Shown here piece after piece: positions 9,850 to 18,939 of a stretch of 64,000 bases of DNA. The translations under genes were made by a program, and so were the position numbers. A model generated the notes under the pieces. It saw only the letters and a list, made by a program, of their open reading frames with translations. It was not told where the DNA came from and did no database searches. The stretch comes from Pantoea rodasii (GTDB taxonomy: Bacteria > Pseudomonadota > Gammaproteobacteria > Enterobacterales > Enterobacteriaceae): NCBI RefSeq assembly GCF_002095465.1, contig NZ_MLFP01000086.1:496001-560000 (forward strand), written 5' to 3'. The stretch's first letter is position 1. Each line of letters opens with the position of its first letter.

Positions 9850-10446
9850 ATGCCAATAAGTCGTAAAGGGATGTCTGGCGCTCTGTTAGCCTGCGCGTTG
9901 TTGCTCAGCGGCTGCGTTTCGGTGCCAGATTCCATTAAAGGGAGTTCTCAACTTCCACAGCAAGATTTATTACGCGTGATGAATGCGCCACAGCTGTATG
10001 TCGGCCAGGAGTCACGTTTCGGCGGTAAAGTGGTGAAAGTCACCAATCTGACGGGCGTCACGCGCCTGGAGATCGCTACTCAACCGCTGGATGACAGTGC
10101 GCGGCCGCGTTTAGGTTCCGCATCGGTTGGGCGAATTTTTGCCGACATTCGCGGTTTTGTCGACCCGGTGGATCTGAACAATCAGTACGTCACGGTGTTG
10201 GGTAATATCAAAGGCATCGAAAAAGGTGAAATTGGTAAAGCCAGCTACAACTTTGTGGTGGTGGATGTGCGCGGTTATCAGCGCTGGCACTTGACACAAC
10301 AGGTGATGACGCCTCCGCAGCCAATCGATCCCTGGATCTGGTATGGCCCGACGCGCCGTCATCCGGGTTATTGGGGACCGAATCCCTATTGGGGGATGAA
10401 CATGAACACCGGCCCCGCGCAGGTGGAAACCATCCTTACCGAGTAA
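9850..10446 (+). CDS. yeaY: YeaY, Slp-family outer-membrane lipoprotein
   Basis: The 198-residue precursor has a lipoprotein signal with lipobox LLLSGC, so lipidation is expected at Cys22, with Val-Ser next, consistent with outer-membrane sorting (no Asp at +2). The mature part matches the Slp family ([18 protein letters not shown]). E. coli YeaY is a sigma-E-regulated starvation lipoprotein homologue of unknown role. The C-terminal ~40 residues are rich in Pro, Trp, Gly and Tyr. A terminator follows. Confidence 0.92.
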   Translation: MPISRKGMSGALLACALLLSGCVSVPDSIKGSSQLPQQDLLRVMNAPQLYVGQESRFGGKVVKVTNLTGVTRLEIATQPLDDSARPRLGSASVGRIFADIRGFVDPVDLNNQYVTVLGNIKGIEKGEIGKASYNFVVVDVRGYQRWHLTQQVMTPPQPIDPWIWYGPTRRHPGYWGPNPYWGMNMNTGPAQVETILTE

Positions 10447-10465
10447 CCCATCTTCATGAATTAAT

Positions 10466-10499
10466 GGCCCGATCGCGGCGCTCGCGACCGGGCTTTTTT
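10466..10499 (+). terminator. Terminator after yeaY
   Basis: Imperfect stem GCCCGATCGCG with CGCGACCGGGC (one mismatch), followed by TTTTTT. Confidence 0.8.
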
Positions 10500-10567
10500 A
10501 TTGGGCGCACAACCGATGCGTGAAATTTAGTGATGCGCTTCGCAACCTGAAAATGCCAAAACAGGCA

Positions 10568-10584
10568 AACTGGTACAATCAGTT
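10568..10584. promoter_or_regulatory. FadR operator upstream of fadD
   Basis: AACTGGTACAATCAGTT matches 13 of 17 positions of the FadR palindrome AACTGGTCRGACCAGTT, including the outer AACTGGT and CAGTT half-site cores. Repression of fadD by FadR, relieved by long-chain acyl-CoA, is established in E. coli, and fadR itself is at 18.2 kb. The -10/-35 elements were not assigned. Confidence 0.75.
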
Positions 10585-10653
10585 AAAATATTGTTAACAA
10601 CACTGATTGCAGAGGCGGCGATGGCTACGCAACAAGAATGTCGGGGTGATTCT

Positions 10654-12330
10654 TTGAATAAGGTTTGGCTTAAACGCTATCCGGCAGACGTTCCTGCGGA
10701 GATTAATGCGGACCGTTATACCTCTTTGGTTGAACTTTTCGAGCACGCAGCATTGCAGTATGCCGATAACACGGCGTTCATTAATATGGGCCAGCCGATG
10801 ACTTATCGTCAGCTGGATAAGCAAAGCCGCGACTTTGCGGCCTGGCTGCAGCAAGGTCTGGGCCTCAAGCAGGGCGACCGCGTAGCACTGATGATGCCAA
10901 ACCTGCTGCAGTATCCAGTGGCGCTGTTTGGCGTACTGCGTGCTGGCATGGTGGTGGTTAACGTTAACCCGCTGTATACGCCGCGTGAACTCAAACATCA
11001 GCTGAATGACAGTGGCGCCAGTGCGATCGTTATCGTCTCTAACTTTGCCCACACGCTGGAAAAAGTGGTCGCTGAAACGTCCATTAAGCACGTGATGCTG
11101 ACGCGTATGGGTGACCAACTTGCTCCGGTGAAAGCCACGCTGGTCAACTTCGTGGTTAAGTATGTGAAGAAGCTGGTGCCGAAATACCATCTGCCCGGCG
11201 CGGTGCCGTTCCGCAGTGCGCTGCAACAGGGCGCGCAGATGAGTTATCAGCGTCCGACGCTGACCAACAGCGATCTGGCCTTCCTGCAATACACAGGCGG
11301 AACCACCGGCGTTGCCAAAGGCGCGATGCTGACGCACGGTAACATGCAGGCTAACCTGGAGCAGACCAAAGCCACGTACGGCAAACTGCTGCGCGCAGGC
11401 AAAGAACAGGTGGTCACGGCACTGCCGCTTTACCACATCTTTGCGTTAACCGTAAACGGCCTGCTGTTCCTTGACCTCGGCGGCACCAATCTGCTGATCA
11501 CCAATCCGCGTGACATTCCGGGTTTTGTTAAAGAACTGAGCAAGTTTCCTTTCACGGCGATTACCGGCGTCAATACGCTGTTTAACGCGCTGCTAAACGA
11601 TGAGAACTTCAATAAGCTCGACTTTTCCACTCTGCGTTTATCTGCGGGTGGCGGAATGGCGGTGCAAAAGGCCGTGGCCGAGCGCTGGGAAAAACTTACC
11701 GGCCATTATCTGCTCGAAGGCTATGGCCTTACCGAGTGTTCTCCGCTGGTGTCCGTTAATCCTTATGACATTACCTGCCACACCGGCAGCATCGGACTTC
11801 CTGTCCCTTCGACCGATGTGCGCATTGTGGATGACGAAGATAAGGATGTCGCTCCCGGCGAGCCGGGTGAGCTGTGTATTCGCGGCCCGCAGGTGATGGT
11901 GGGCTACTGGCAACGACCGGATGCCACCGAAGAAGTGTTGAAAAATGGCTGGCTGCACACCGGTGATGTTGTTACCGTTGATGGTGAAGGTTTTATTCGC
12001 ATCGTTGATCGTAAGAAAGACATGATTCTGGTGTCTGGCTTTAACGTGTATCCTAACGAAATCGAAGATGTGCTGATGCAGCATCCGAAAGTGCGCGAGG
12101 CTGCTGCCATTGGCGTACCGAGTGAGCTTTCAGGCGAAGCGGTTAAAGTTTGCATTGTTAAAAAGGATCCCTCACTCACTAAAGAGGAAGTGTTGGATCA
12201 CTGCCGCCGTCAGCTCACCGGCTACAAAGTGCCGAAGATTATCGAGTTTAGAGATGAGCTGCCGAAGACCAACGTGGGCAAAATTTTACGCCGCGAATTG
12301 CGTGACGAGGCGAAGCGAGAAGGGCAGTAA
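10654..12330 (+). CDS. fadD: Long-chain fatty acid-CoA ligase
   Basis: FadD activates exogenous long-chain fatty acids to acyl-CoA at the inner membrane (vectorial acylation with FadL). Motifs are the AMP-binding loop [34 protein letters not shown], the hinge [16 protein letters not shown] and [20 protein letters not shown], with the catalytic C-terminal lysine in [13 protein letters not shown]. The TTG start gives 558 residues (E. coli 561, also TTG) with GGGGTG upstream. An alternative ATG at 10621, preceded by AGAGG, would add 11 residues ([11 protein letters not shown]). The gene is under a FadR operator and is followed by its own terminator. Confidence 0.94.
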   Translation: MNKVWLKRYPADVPAEINADRYTSLVELFEHAALQYADNTAFINMGQPMTYRQLDKQSRDFAAWLQQGLGLKQGDRVALMMPNLLQYPVALFGVLRAGMVVVNVNPLYTPRELKHQLNDSGASAIVIVSNFAHTLEKVVAETSIKHVMLTRMGDQLAPVKATLVNFVVKYVKKLVPKYHLPGAVPFRSALQQGAQMSYQRPTLTNSDLAFLQYTGGTTGVAKGAMLTHGNMQANLEQTKATYGKLLRAGKEQVVTALPLYHIFALTVNGLLFLDLGGTNLLITNPRDIPGFVKELSKFPFTAITGVNTLFNALLNDENFNKLDFSTLRLSAGGGMAVQKAVAERWEKLTGHYLLEGYGLTECSPLVSVNPYDITCHTGSIGLPVPSTDVRIVDDEDKDVAPGEPGELCIRGPQVMVGYWQRPDATEEVLKNGWLHTGDVVTVDGEGFIRIVDRKKDMILVSGFNVYPNEIEDVLMQHPKVREAAAIGVPSELSGEAVKVCIVKKDPSLTKEEVLDHCRRQLTGYKVPKIIEFRDELPKTNVGKILRRELRDEAKREGQ

Positions 12331-12350
12331 CCTGCTTTTTCCCTTAGGTT

Positions 12351-12375
12351 AACGCCGGCACAGTCCGGCGTTTTT
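12351..12375 (+). terminator. Terminator after fadD
   Basis: Stem AACGCCGG/CCGGCGTT with loop CACAGT, followed by TTTTT. Confidence 0.85.
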
Positions 12376-12428
12376 ATTGCTTTTAACATGGAGCGCTGCG
12401 CGAAGTGTGCCGCAGCGAGAATGACTAC

Positions 12429-13549
12429 GTGAATTACACTTTGATCGACCAAAACAGTCAGTTGGCTGCCATGTGTGAACAGGCGCGCCAGCATGACGCA
12501 GTGGCGCTGGATACTGAATTCGTGCGCACTCGTACTTACTATCCGCAGTTGGGACTGATCCAGCTGTTTGATGGTGAACAACTGGTTCTGATCGATCCGC
12601 TTAATATCAGTGACTGGACGCCGTTTATCGCGCTGTTGCAAGACAAGCAGGTGACGAAATTCCTGCACGCCAGCGGCGAAGATCTTGAGGTGTTCCTGCA
12701 TCGTTTCAAATGCCTGCCTGACCCGATGGTCGATACCCAGGTTCTGGCGGCCTTTGCCGGGCAACCGTTGTCCTGGGGCTTCGCCTCGATGGTCAACCAC
12801 TTTAACCAGGTCGAGCTGGATAAGAGTGAATCCCGCACTGACTGGCTGGCGCGCCCGCTCACCGAGCGACAATGCGACTATGCCGCAGCGGATGTCGCAT
12901 ATCTTCTGCCGATTGCGTACCAATTAGTCGAGCAAACGCAAGCCGCGGGCAACATGGCTGCGGCGCTGAGCGAATGCGATAATCTGTGCCAGCGTCGTCT
13001 TGACGTCCTGCAGCCAGAGGATGCATGGCGCGACATCACCAATGCATGGCAGTTGCGTCCACGCCAGCTGGCAGCGCTGCAACGCTTAGCGGCATGGCGT
13101 TTGAATATTGCCCGTCAGAAAGATATGGCGGTGAACTTTGTGGTGCGTGAAGAGAATTTGTGGAAAGTGGCGCGCTTTATGCCCGGCAGCTTGGGTGAAT
13201 TGGATCATCTGGGCCTGAACGGTCACGAAATCCGCTTCCACGGCAAAGCATGGTGGCGCTGGTGGCTGAAGCTCAGGAACAGGATGAAGCAACGTTACCA
13301 CAGCCGCTGCCAAATCTGATCGACCATCCGCATTACAAACAGGCCTTTAAAGCGATGAAAGCTTTGGTGCTGCAAGTCAGTGAAGAGACGGGTTTTAGTC
13401 AGGAACTGCTGGCTTCGCGCCGTCAGATTAATCAGGTGCTGAGTGTTTACTGGGGCTTGAAAAGCGGATGCCGTACACCAGAATTGCTGACCGGCTGGCG
13501 CGGGGAATTACTGCAAAAACGTATTGATGAAATCCTGCAGGCATTGTAA
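12429..13549 (+). CDS. rnd: Ribonuclease D (frameshifted in this sequence)
   Basis: RNase D trims 3' ends of tRNA precursors. The DEDD exonuclease residues are visible: DTEFVRTRTYYPQLG (Exo I), HASGEDLEVF (Exo II) and CDYAAADVAYLLP (Exo III), followed by HRDC domains. The GTG start reads M-N-Y-T-L-I-D like the E. coli protein. After FHGKA (about 13246-13251) the frame changes: one base is missing, and a second frame resumes M-V-A-L-V-A-E-A-Q and runs to the family C-terminus GWRGELLQKRIDEILQAL. Restoring one base gives 374 residues (E. coli 375). An AA to A deletion fits (GCA ATG). Confidence 0.92.
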
Positions 13550-13557
13550 GCCAGACG

Positions 13558-13586
13558 TTTTCCCCTGCGAATAACGCAGGGGAAAA
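13558..13586. terminator. Bidirectional terminator between rnd and minE
   Basis: Perfect stem TTTTCCCCTGCG/CGCAGGGGAAAA with loop AATAA; it can end both converging transcripts. Confidence 0.8.
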
Positions 13587-13603
13587 TCAGGATACCGCTA
13601 CGA

Positions 13604-13873
13604 TCATTTAGGCTCGTCTTCCGTCTCCGGCAAGGTGACGTTAAGTTCCAGGATGGAGATATCATCCCCTTTCTGATCCAGCTGAACGGTCACCATATCC
13701 GGGTCAATTTTCACGTACTTACAGATCACTTCCAAAATATCGCGCTTCAGTTGCGGCAGATAGTGGGGCTCACTGTCGCCCCTTCTGCGCTCGGCTACGA
13801 TAATCTGCAGCCTTTCCTTGGCTATGTTGGCTGTGTTCTTCTTACGGGATAAAAAGAAATCTAATAATGCCAT
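13604..13873 (-). CDS. minE: Cell division topological specificity factor MinE
   Basis: MinE stimulates MinD ATPase and drives pole-to-pole oscillation, which keeps MinCD away from midcell. The 89-residue protein starts [20 protein letters not shown] (amphipathic membrane-targeting N-terminus plus MinD-binding segment), with the topological-specificity domain after [18 protein letters not shown]. It follows minD by three bases, as the last gene of minCDE. Confidence 0.96.
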   Translation of the reverse strand: MALLDFFLSRKKNTANIAKERLQIIVAERRRGDSEPHYLPQLKRDILEVICKYVKIDPDMVTVQLDQKGDDISILELNVTLPETEDEPK

Positions 13874-13876
13874 TGG

Positions 13877-14688
13877 TTATCCCCCGAACAGGCGTTTCAG
13901 GAAACCCTTCTTCTCTTCTTCGATAAAGCGGAAGGGGCGGTCTTCGCCAAGCAGGCGATCTACGGTATCTGAGTAAGCTTTACCGGCGTCAGAGTTAGCG
14001 TCGAGGATCACCGGCTCACCCTGGTTAGAGGCGCGTAACACGGATTGATCTTCTGGGATGACACCCACCAGTGGAATGCGCAAAATTTCCAGTACGTCTT
14101 CCATACTCAGCATGTCACCACGCGTCACACGACCCGGGTTGTAACGCGTCAGCAGCAGATGCTCTTTGACCGGGTCCTGGCTGTTTTCAGCACGACGCGA
14201 TTTAGAAGAGATGATGCCGAGGATACGGTCTGAATCTCGTACGGAGGAGACTTCTGGGTTGGTGGTGATAATGGCTTCATCCGCGAAGTACAGTGCCATT
14301 AACGCACCGGTTTCGATACCTGCTGGTGAATCACACACGATGAAATCGAATTCCATCGTGGCCAGGTCGTTCAACACTTTTTCCACGCCTTCGCGGGTTA
14401 AAGCGTCTTTATCACGGGTTTGCGATGCCGGCAGAATATAGAGCTGCTCCGTGCGCTTATCGCGGATCAACGCCTGGTTCAGTGTGGCATCGCCCTGGAT
14501 AACATTGACGAAGTCATACACCACACGACGTTCACAGCCCATGATCAGATCGAGGTTACGCAGACCGATATCAAAATCGATAACGACAGTTTTTTGCCTT
14601 TCTGCGCTAAACCGGTTGCGATGGCCGCGCTTGACGTGGTCTTGCCAACGCCCCCTTTACCCGATGTAACTACAATAATGCGTGCCAT
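13877..14688 (-). CDS. minD: Septum site-determining ATPase MinD (frameshifted here)
   Basis: MinD is a deviant Walker-A ATPase that binds the inner membrane and recruits MinC. From the ATG at 14688 the frame reads MARIIVVTSGKGGVGKTT (Walker A), then breaks after QKGKK at an A run (minus strand) of six where seven are needed (14590-14595). The second frame continues from TVVIDFDIGLRNLDL through MGCERRVVYDFVNVI to the amphipathic tail KKGFLKRLFGG. Restoring one base gives 270 residues, exactly the E. coli length. Because minC and minE are intact, a sequencing deletion is more likely than a real knockout. Confidence 0.94.
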
Positions 14689-14721
14689 AAATGTTGATTT
14701 CCTTAACGAAAGAAAAGGGGC

Positions 14722-15429
14722 CTAATAAAGTGTCTGAATGGTGAGCGCGCCCTCTTTAAGGCACAGGCGCGCGGCTTTACCAAAGAATTCCGCCGGAATC
14801 TGATCCATCATCCAATATTCCCCGGCAATGGAGACCAACTCGGCTGCGAGGTTGGTACAAAAAATCTGGCTATCGTGTTCGCCGCTGGCACCGGCCAGCG
14901 CGCGGCCACGCATCATGCCGTAAATATGAATATTGCCGTCTGCGACCAACTCAGCACCTGCGCTGACGCTATTGGTGACGATGAGGTCAGCATTGCGCGC
15001 ATAAATCTGTTGGCCCGAGCGCACCGGCGTATTAATGATGCGGGTTTTACTTGCCTCAGCCACGGGAGCCATCACAGGCGGCGCGGCTTCCATCACGGGC
15101 GCTTCTTCACGCTTGCGATTCTCTTTGCCTTCAGACAGCACCGGCAAGCCCGCGCGGGCGATCATCTTTTTCAGGGCTTCATCTTTACAGCCGCTGACAC
15201 CCACAATGCGTAAGCCGGTCGCAATGACCGCTTGCTGCATCTGCTTCCAGTTGATGTCACCGTTCAGTGCTGACACGTTGAGCACCACCGGTGCATTCTG
15301 CAAAAACGCGGGTGCCTGGTCGATTTTGTCCTGCAGCGCCTGACGAATCACCTCGGGTTGTGAATGGTGCAGATGAACCACTGACAGGGTAAAACTGCTT
15401 CCCTTGAATTCGATTGGCGTTTGCGACAT
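14722..15429 (-). CDS. minC: Septum site-determining protein MinC
   Basis: MinC antagonises FtsZ polymerisation. The 235-residue protein (E. coli 231) has the N-terminal FtsZ-inhibiting domain ([15 protein letters not shown]..), a charged/proline-rich linker at about residues 105-130, and the C-terminal beta-helix that dimerises and binds MinD, with the conserved [17 protein letters not shown]. First gene of the minCDE operon; 33 bases separate it from minD. Confidence 0.96.
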   Translation of the reverse strand: MSQTPIEFKGSSFTLSVVHLHHSQPEVIRQALQDKIDQAPAFLQNAPVVLNVSALNGDINWKQMQQAVIATGLRIVGVSGCKDEALKKMIARAGLPVLSEGKENRKREEAPVMEAAPPVMAPVAEASKTRIINTPVRSGQQIYARNADLIVTNSVSAGAELVADGNIHIYGMMRGRALAGASGEHDSQIFCTNLAAELVSIAGEYWMMDQIPAEFFGKAARLCLKEGALTIQTLY

Positions 15430-15582
15430 CTGTCCTGACTCAGTCCTGTTTTACGACCCTAAGATGTACAGTGATAAAATCATCATTAACATCAAACGGT
15501 CAATATTCGAAGTTCTGCAAGCATGTTATAGTTACTGCTATATACAGGCAAGTGACGCCATCAGTTAATTCGAGTAAAAAAT

Positions 15583-15911
15583 ATGTTTTGTGTGATCTAC
15601 AGAAGCCCGCAACGTGAGCAAACTTATCTCTATGTTGAAAAAAAGACGATTTCTCACGCGTACCGGAAGAACTGCTGCGCGGCTTCGGTAAACCTCAGCT
15701 GGCGATGGTGCTGTCGCTGGACAAACGCGACAAGCTGGCTAATGCCGATATCAATAAAGTTAAGCAAGGTTTGAGCGATAATGGCTATTATTTGCAGATC
15801 CCACCACCGGTAGAAAGTCTGCTCAACATTCACCTTGATCACGGTAAAAAGATTAATTCGGATTCATCTGTAAATATATCCTGTAAAAATCCTCAGTGTT
15901 ATTTGCATTAA
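15583..15911 (+). CDS. ycgL: YcgL domain protein (frameshifted here)
   Basis: The start [20 protein letters not shown] matches E. coli YcgL. At an A run of seven (15638-15644) the frame must gain one base to continue as [19 protein letters not shown] and then [20 protein letters not shown] to [15 protein letters not shown]. The repaired protein is ~109 residues, with a C-terminal tail (after [11 protein letters not shown]) that differs from E. coli. YcgL is a small cytosolic protein of unknown biochemical function, divergent from minC as in E. coli. Confidence 0.88.
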
Positions 15912-15914
15912 TTA

Positions 15915-15946
15915 ATTGCCCGCCATAAAGCTTTATTGCGGGCAAT
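15915..15946. other. Long near-perfect palindrome after ycgL
   Basis: ATTGCCCGC-C-ATAAAG is followed immediately by CTTTAT-T-GCGGGCAAT: 15-base-pair arms plus one mismatch with essentially no loop. It starts four bases past the ycgL stop. There is no T-run on the + strand, so it may be a factor-dependent terminator, an mRNA-stabilising hairpin, or a protein site. Confidence 0.5.
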
Positions 15947-16123
15947 AATCTCTGTTAAGAATGAAGTTTGTTGTGTTTGATTAACGACTTTTGACAATTT
16001 CCGCCACGTCTGCCGCCATAAAACCGCTAATATAATCCTCCTCAGCTTGCCGCGTTCCGGCACTGAACCTGACCTATCCGCCAGTCAGACTGGCATCAAA
16101 CACAACTAATGCAGGGGAATAGC

Positions 16124-16783
16124 ATGTATCAGCATCGTAACTGGCAAGGCGCTTTGTTGGATTATCCCGTCAGCAAAGTGGTTTGCGTGGGCAGCAACTA
16201 TGCGAAGCACATCAAGGAAATGGGCAGTGCCACGCCGACAGAACCAGTGGTGTTTATCAAACCCGAAACGGCAGTGTGCGATCTGCGCCAGCCGCTCTCT
16301 ATCCCAGCTAATTTTGGTGAAGTGCACCATGAAGTCGAGCTGGCGGTGTTGATTGGTTCGACGTTGAAGCAGGCAACGGAAGAGCATGTGGCGAAGGCGA
16401 TTGCCGGCTACGGTGTGGCGTTGGATCTGACACTGCGTGATGTCCAGGCCGGTTTGAAAAAAGCCGGGCAGCCATGGGAAAAATCCAAAGGGTTCGATAA
16501 CTCTTGCCCATTGTCTGGCTTCATTCCGGTTTCTGAGTTTAGCGGCGATCCTCAGGACACCGAGTTGAAACTGGTGGTGAATGGCGAAGTCCGCCAGCAC
16601 GGTTCAACCGCAGATATGATTCACAAAATCCTGCCGCTGATTGCCTACATGAGCCAGTACTTTACGCTGCGCGCGGGCGATGTGATCCTGACTGGCACCC
16701 CGGAAGGTGTTGGCCCGATGCGTTCTGGCGATAAGCTCGAAATCTCGCTAGCCGGTCACGGTATTACCACCCGCGTACTGTAA
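16124..16783 (+). CDS. ycgM: Fumarylacetoacetate hydrolase-family protein YcgM
   Basis: A 219-residue FAH-superfamily enzyme, the same length as E. coli YcgM and very similar throughout. The metal-binding acidic residues are in [11 protein letters not shown] and [12 protein letters not shown]; the closing [15 protein letters not shown] is typical. Members act on acylpyruvates or oxaloacetate (hydrolase, decarboxylase or tautomerase); the substrate here cannot be read from sequence. The start was placed at the ATG preceded by AGGGGA rather than at 16109. Confidence 0.92.
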   Translation: MYQHRNWQGALLDYPVSKVVCVGSNYAKHIKEMGSATPTEPVVFIKPETAVCDLRQPLSIPANFGEVHHEVELAVLIGSTLKQATEEHVAKAIAGYGVALDLTLRDVQAGLKKAGQPWEKSKGFDNSCPLSGFIPVSEFSGDPQDTELKLVVNGEVRQHGSTADMIHKILPLIAYMSQYFTLRAGDVILTGTPEGVGPMRSGDKLEISLAGHGITTRVL

Positions 16784-16848
16784 AACTTGCATCACCGCAC
16801 CTAACCCTTTATAAGGTGCGGTCTTATTGCACAACCCGGACCGCGATC

Positions 16849-17295
16849 ATGACTGAACAACCTTTCTGGCAGACAAAACGCCTTGACCAAATGGACGATG
16901 CAGAGTGGGAATCACTGTGCGACGGCTGCGGCCAGTGCTGCCTGAACAAGTTGCAGGATGCGGACACCGACGAAATCTACTTCACTAACGTGGCCTGCAA
17001 TCAGCTCAACATCAAAACCTGCCAGTGTCGTAATTACGAGCGTCGGTTTGAGTATGAAGAAGACTGCATCAAACTCACGCGTGAGAACCTCACGACGTTT
17101 AACTGGCTTCCGCGCACTTGTGCCTATCGTTTGTTAGGCGAAGGGGGAACGTTGCCCGCGTGGCATCCGCTGGTTGCTGGTTCGAAGAAAGTGATGCATG
17201 CGCAGCGTATTTCAGTGCGTTTTATTGCGGTGCGTGAGAGTGAAGTGCGTGACTGGGAAGATCACATTATCGATCGGCCCGATCGTAACGGTTGA
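16849..17295 (+). CDS. ycgN: YcgN, YkgJ-type cysteine-cluster protein (UPF0260)
   Basis: The 148-residue protein has the cluster motif [13 protein letters not shown], further cysteines in [16 protein letters not shown] and later [11 protein letters not shown], suggesting a zinc or iron-sulfur site. It is conserved next to ycgL-ycgM in Enterobacterales; no biochemical function is established. The start reads [15 protein letters not shown]; an in-frame upstream ATG (16816) lacks family support. Confidence 0.9.
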   Translation: MTEQPFWQTKRLDQMDDAEWESLCDGCGQCCLNKLQDADTDEIYFTNVACNQLNIKTCQCRNYERRFEYEEDCIKLTRENLTTFNWLPRTCAYRLLGEGGTLPAWHPLVAGSKKVMHAQRISVRFIAVRESEVRDWEDHIIDRPDRNG

Positions 17296-17301
17296 AGTGA
17301 T

Positions 17302-17330
17302 AACAGGCAGCGCGAGCTGCCTGTTTTATT
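17302..17330. terminator. Terminator between ycgN and dsbB
   Basis: Stem AACAGGCAGC/GCTGCCTGTT, loop GCGA, followed by TTTATTT. Convergent genes flank it. Confidence 0.8.
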
Positions 17331-17333
17331 TCA

Positions 17334-17867
17334 TTAACGGCTGAACAAATCGCGGCGTTTGGGTTTAAATGGCTGCGCAATCAACACCAGTGCACCAACC
17401 AGCAGATAAGCGGCAAAAATCACAATCATCCACTGCGGCATACTCCAGGTCAGGAATGTCCAGCTACGTTCGGCACAGTCACCGCTGGCGACGAATACCG
17501 ATGGCAGCCATTTATCCAGCGGCAGCCAGCTCGGAAAACGCGCGGCAAAATCACAGGTAACAAACGGATTCGGGTGTAACTGAATGTTGGTGTGTTCAAT
17601 GGAAAGCATTAAGCCCTTGTAAGCGCTATACAGCCAAATCGCGATAGCTGCCCAACGCAGCGGTAGAGACTTCGGCGCGAAGGCACCCACAATCCCCGCC
17701 CCCATCACGCCAAACAACGCGGCACGTTCATAAATGCACATCACACAGGGTTTCAGGCCCATGACATGCTGGAAGTAGAGTGCAGTCAGTTCAAAAGCCA
17801 GTGCTGTCAGAGCCAGCAATAACCATGCTCCACGACCTCGTGAGCATTGATTCAAATATCGCAACAT
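17334..17867 (-). CDS. dsbB: Disulfide bond formation protein DsbB
   Basis: DsbB reoxidises periplasmic DsbA and passes electrons to quinone. The 177-residue protein has four transmembrane helices. The first redox pair is in [12 protein letters not shown] and the second pair in [20 protein letters not shown] and [10 protein letters not shown]. The quinone-linked arginine of YERAA is present. Length and residues match E. coli (176). In E. coli nhaB lies upstream; here it is absent. Confidence 0.96.
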   Translation of the reverse strand: MLRYLNQCSRGRGAWLLLALTALAFELTALYFQHVMGLKPCVMCIYERAALFGVMGAGIVGAFAPKSLPLRWAAIAIWLYSAYKGLMLSIEHTNIQLHPNPFVTCDFAARFPSWLPLDKWLPSVFVASGDCAERSWTFLTWSMPQWMIVIFAAYLLVGALVLIAQPFKPKRRDLFSR

Positions 17868-18183
17868 ATTGCTTATCCTGTAACCGTTAATGCTTCGCAG
17901 TGTAAACCAAAAGCGTAACCGTGCCAGCCAGGTAACGGGAAAAAATCATGTACAAAAATGACTTAAGCCTGATCCAGGCCATAAAAATCGCATTTACTGA
18001 TCAAAGGGATGGGGTGCAAGGTCAGCACGACGCAAACGAGTGCGTTGACGCCTGAGAGCTTAAAAACTCGGCTGAATTTTGCGCCAGCGCGCGCTTTTAA
18101 TCAGTTGCCAGGCTATTTCCGCTATAGCCGCTCTGGTATGATGAGTGCCATTACGACAAAGAAAGCAACGAGAAATAAATGCT
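17868..18183. other. Divergent promoter region dsbB/fadR, nhaB missing
   Basis: This 316-base stretch carries the start regions of both genes and no credible reading frame. In E. coli a ~1.5 kb nhaB gene occupies this place; no fragment of it is recognisable. I could not assign -35/-10 elements with confidence. Confidence 0.6.
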
Positions 18184-18903
18184 ATGGTGATTAAGGCGCA
18201 AAGCCCCGCAGGATTTGCTGAAGAGTATATTATTGAAAGCATCTGGAACAGTCGTTTCCCGCCGGGATCCATTCTGCCTGCTGAACGTGAGCTTTCTGAA
18301 TTGATTGGCGTCACGCGCACCACGCTGCGTGAGGTTTTACAGCGTCTGGCACGTGATGGCTGGTTGACCATTCAGCACGGTAAACCTACGCGTGTTAACG
18401 ATTTCTGGGAAACTTCAGGTCTAAATATTCTCGAAACGCTTGCCCGACTCGATCACGATAGCGTACCGCAACTGATTGATAACCTGCTGTCGGTGCGCAC
18501 CAATATCGCCTCGATCTTCATCAGTCGTGCTTTGCGTCATCATCCCGACAAGGCGCGCGAAGTGCTGGAAACCGCACTGAGTGAAGAGGACAAGGCTGAT
18601 GCCTATACCGAACTCGATTATCGCGTGTTCCGTGGCCTGGCATTTGCTTCAGGCAACCCTATTTACGGCCTGATTCTGAATGGTTTGAAAGGGCTGTATA
18701 TCCGCGTCGGTCGCCACTATTTCTCTAATCCTGAGGCGCGTCAGCAGGCACGCAGCTTCTACCGCCAGCTGGCGGATTTGTGTGGTGTGAATCCCACGCA
18801 GGATCAGATTGTCGACAGCGTCCGTGAGTATGGACGTCGCAGCGGTGAGATCTGGCATAGCATGCAAAAAACCATGCCCGACGATTTAGCCAGCAAGCGT
18901 TAA
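18184..18903 (+). CDS. fadR: Fatty acid metabolism regulator FadR
   Basis: FadR is a GntR-family repressor of fad genes and activator of fabA/fabB; acyl-CoA releases it from DNA. The 239-residue protein equals E. coli FadR in length. The winged helix is at residues ~10-70 ([20 protein letters not shown], with the recognition helix [16 protein letters not shown]), and the C-terminal acyl-CoA-binding domain contains [18 protein letters not shown] and the [11 protein letters not shown] region. The start was set at [16 protein letters not shown]. One predicted target, fadD, is in the same window. Confidence 0.97.
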   Translation: MVIKAQSPAGFAEEYIIESIWNSRFPPGSILPAERELSELIGVTRTTLREVLQRLARDGWLTIQHGKPTRVNDFWETSGLNILETLARLDHDSVPQLIDNLLSVRTNIASIFISRALRHHPDKAREVLETALSEEDKADAYTELDYRVFRGLAFASGNPIYGLILNGLKGLYIRVGRHYFSNPEARQQARSFYRQLADLCGVNPTQDQIVDSVREYGRRSGEIWHSMQKTMPDDLASKR

Positions 18904-18906
18904 AAG

Positions 18907-18936
18907 AAAACCGGACCTGAACAGTCCGGTTTTTTT
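18907..18936. terminator. Bidirectional terminator fadR/ycgB
   Basis: Stem AAAACCGGAC/GTCCGGTTTT with loop CTGAACA, followed by more T; convergent genes on both sides. Confidence 0.85.
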
Positions 18937-18939
18937 GTT

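Noticed and set aside
10594-11436. Minus-strand 280-codon frame inside fadD
   Set aside because: Fully antisense to fadD, with composition typical of a shadow frame and no family match recognised.
14590-14595. Programmed frameshift in minD (and likewise at other A runs)
   Set aside because: Slippery-looking runs, but no stimulatory structure was sought or seen. The same defect occurs in unrelated genes, and relatives encode these proteins in one frame; sequencing deletion is simpler.
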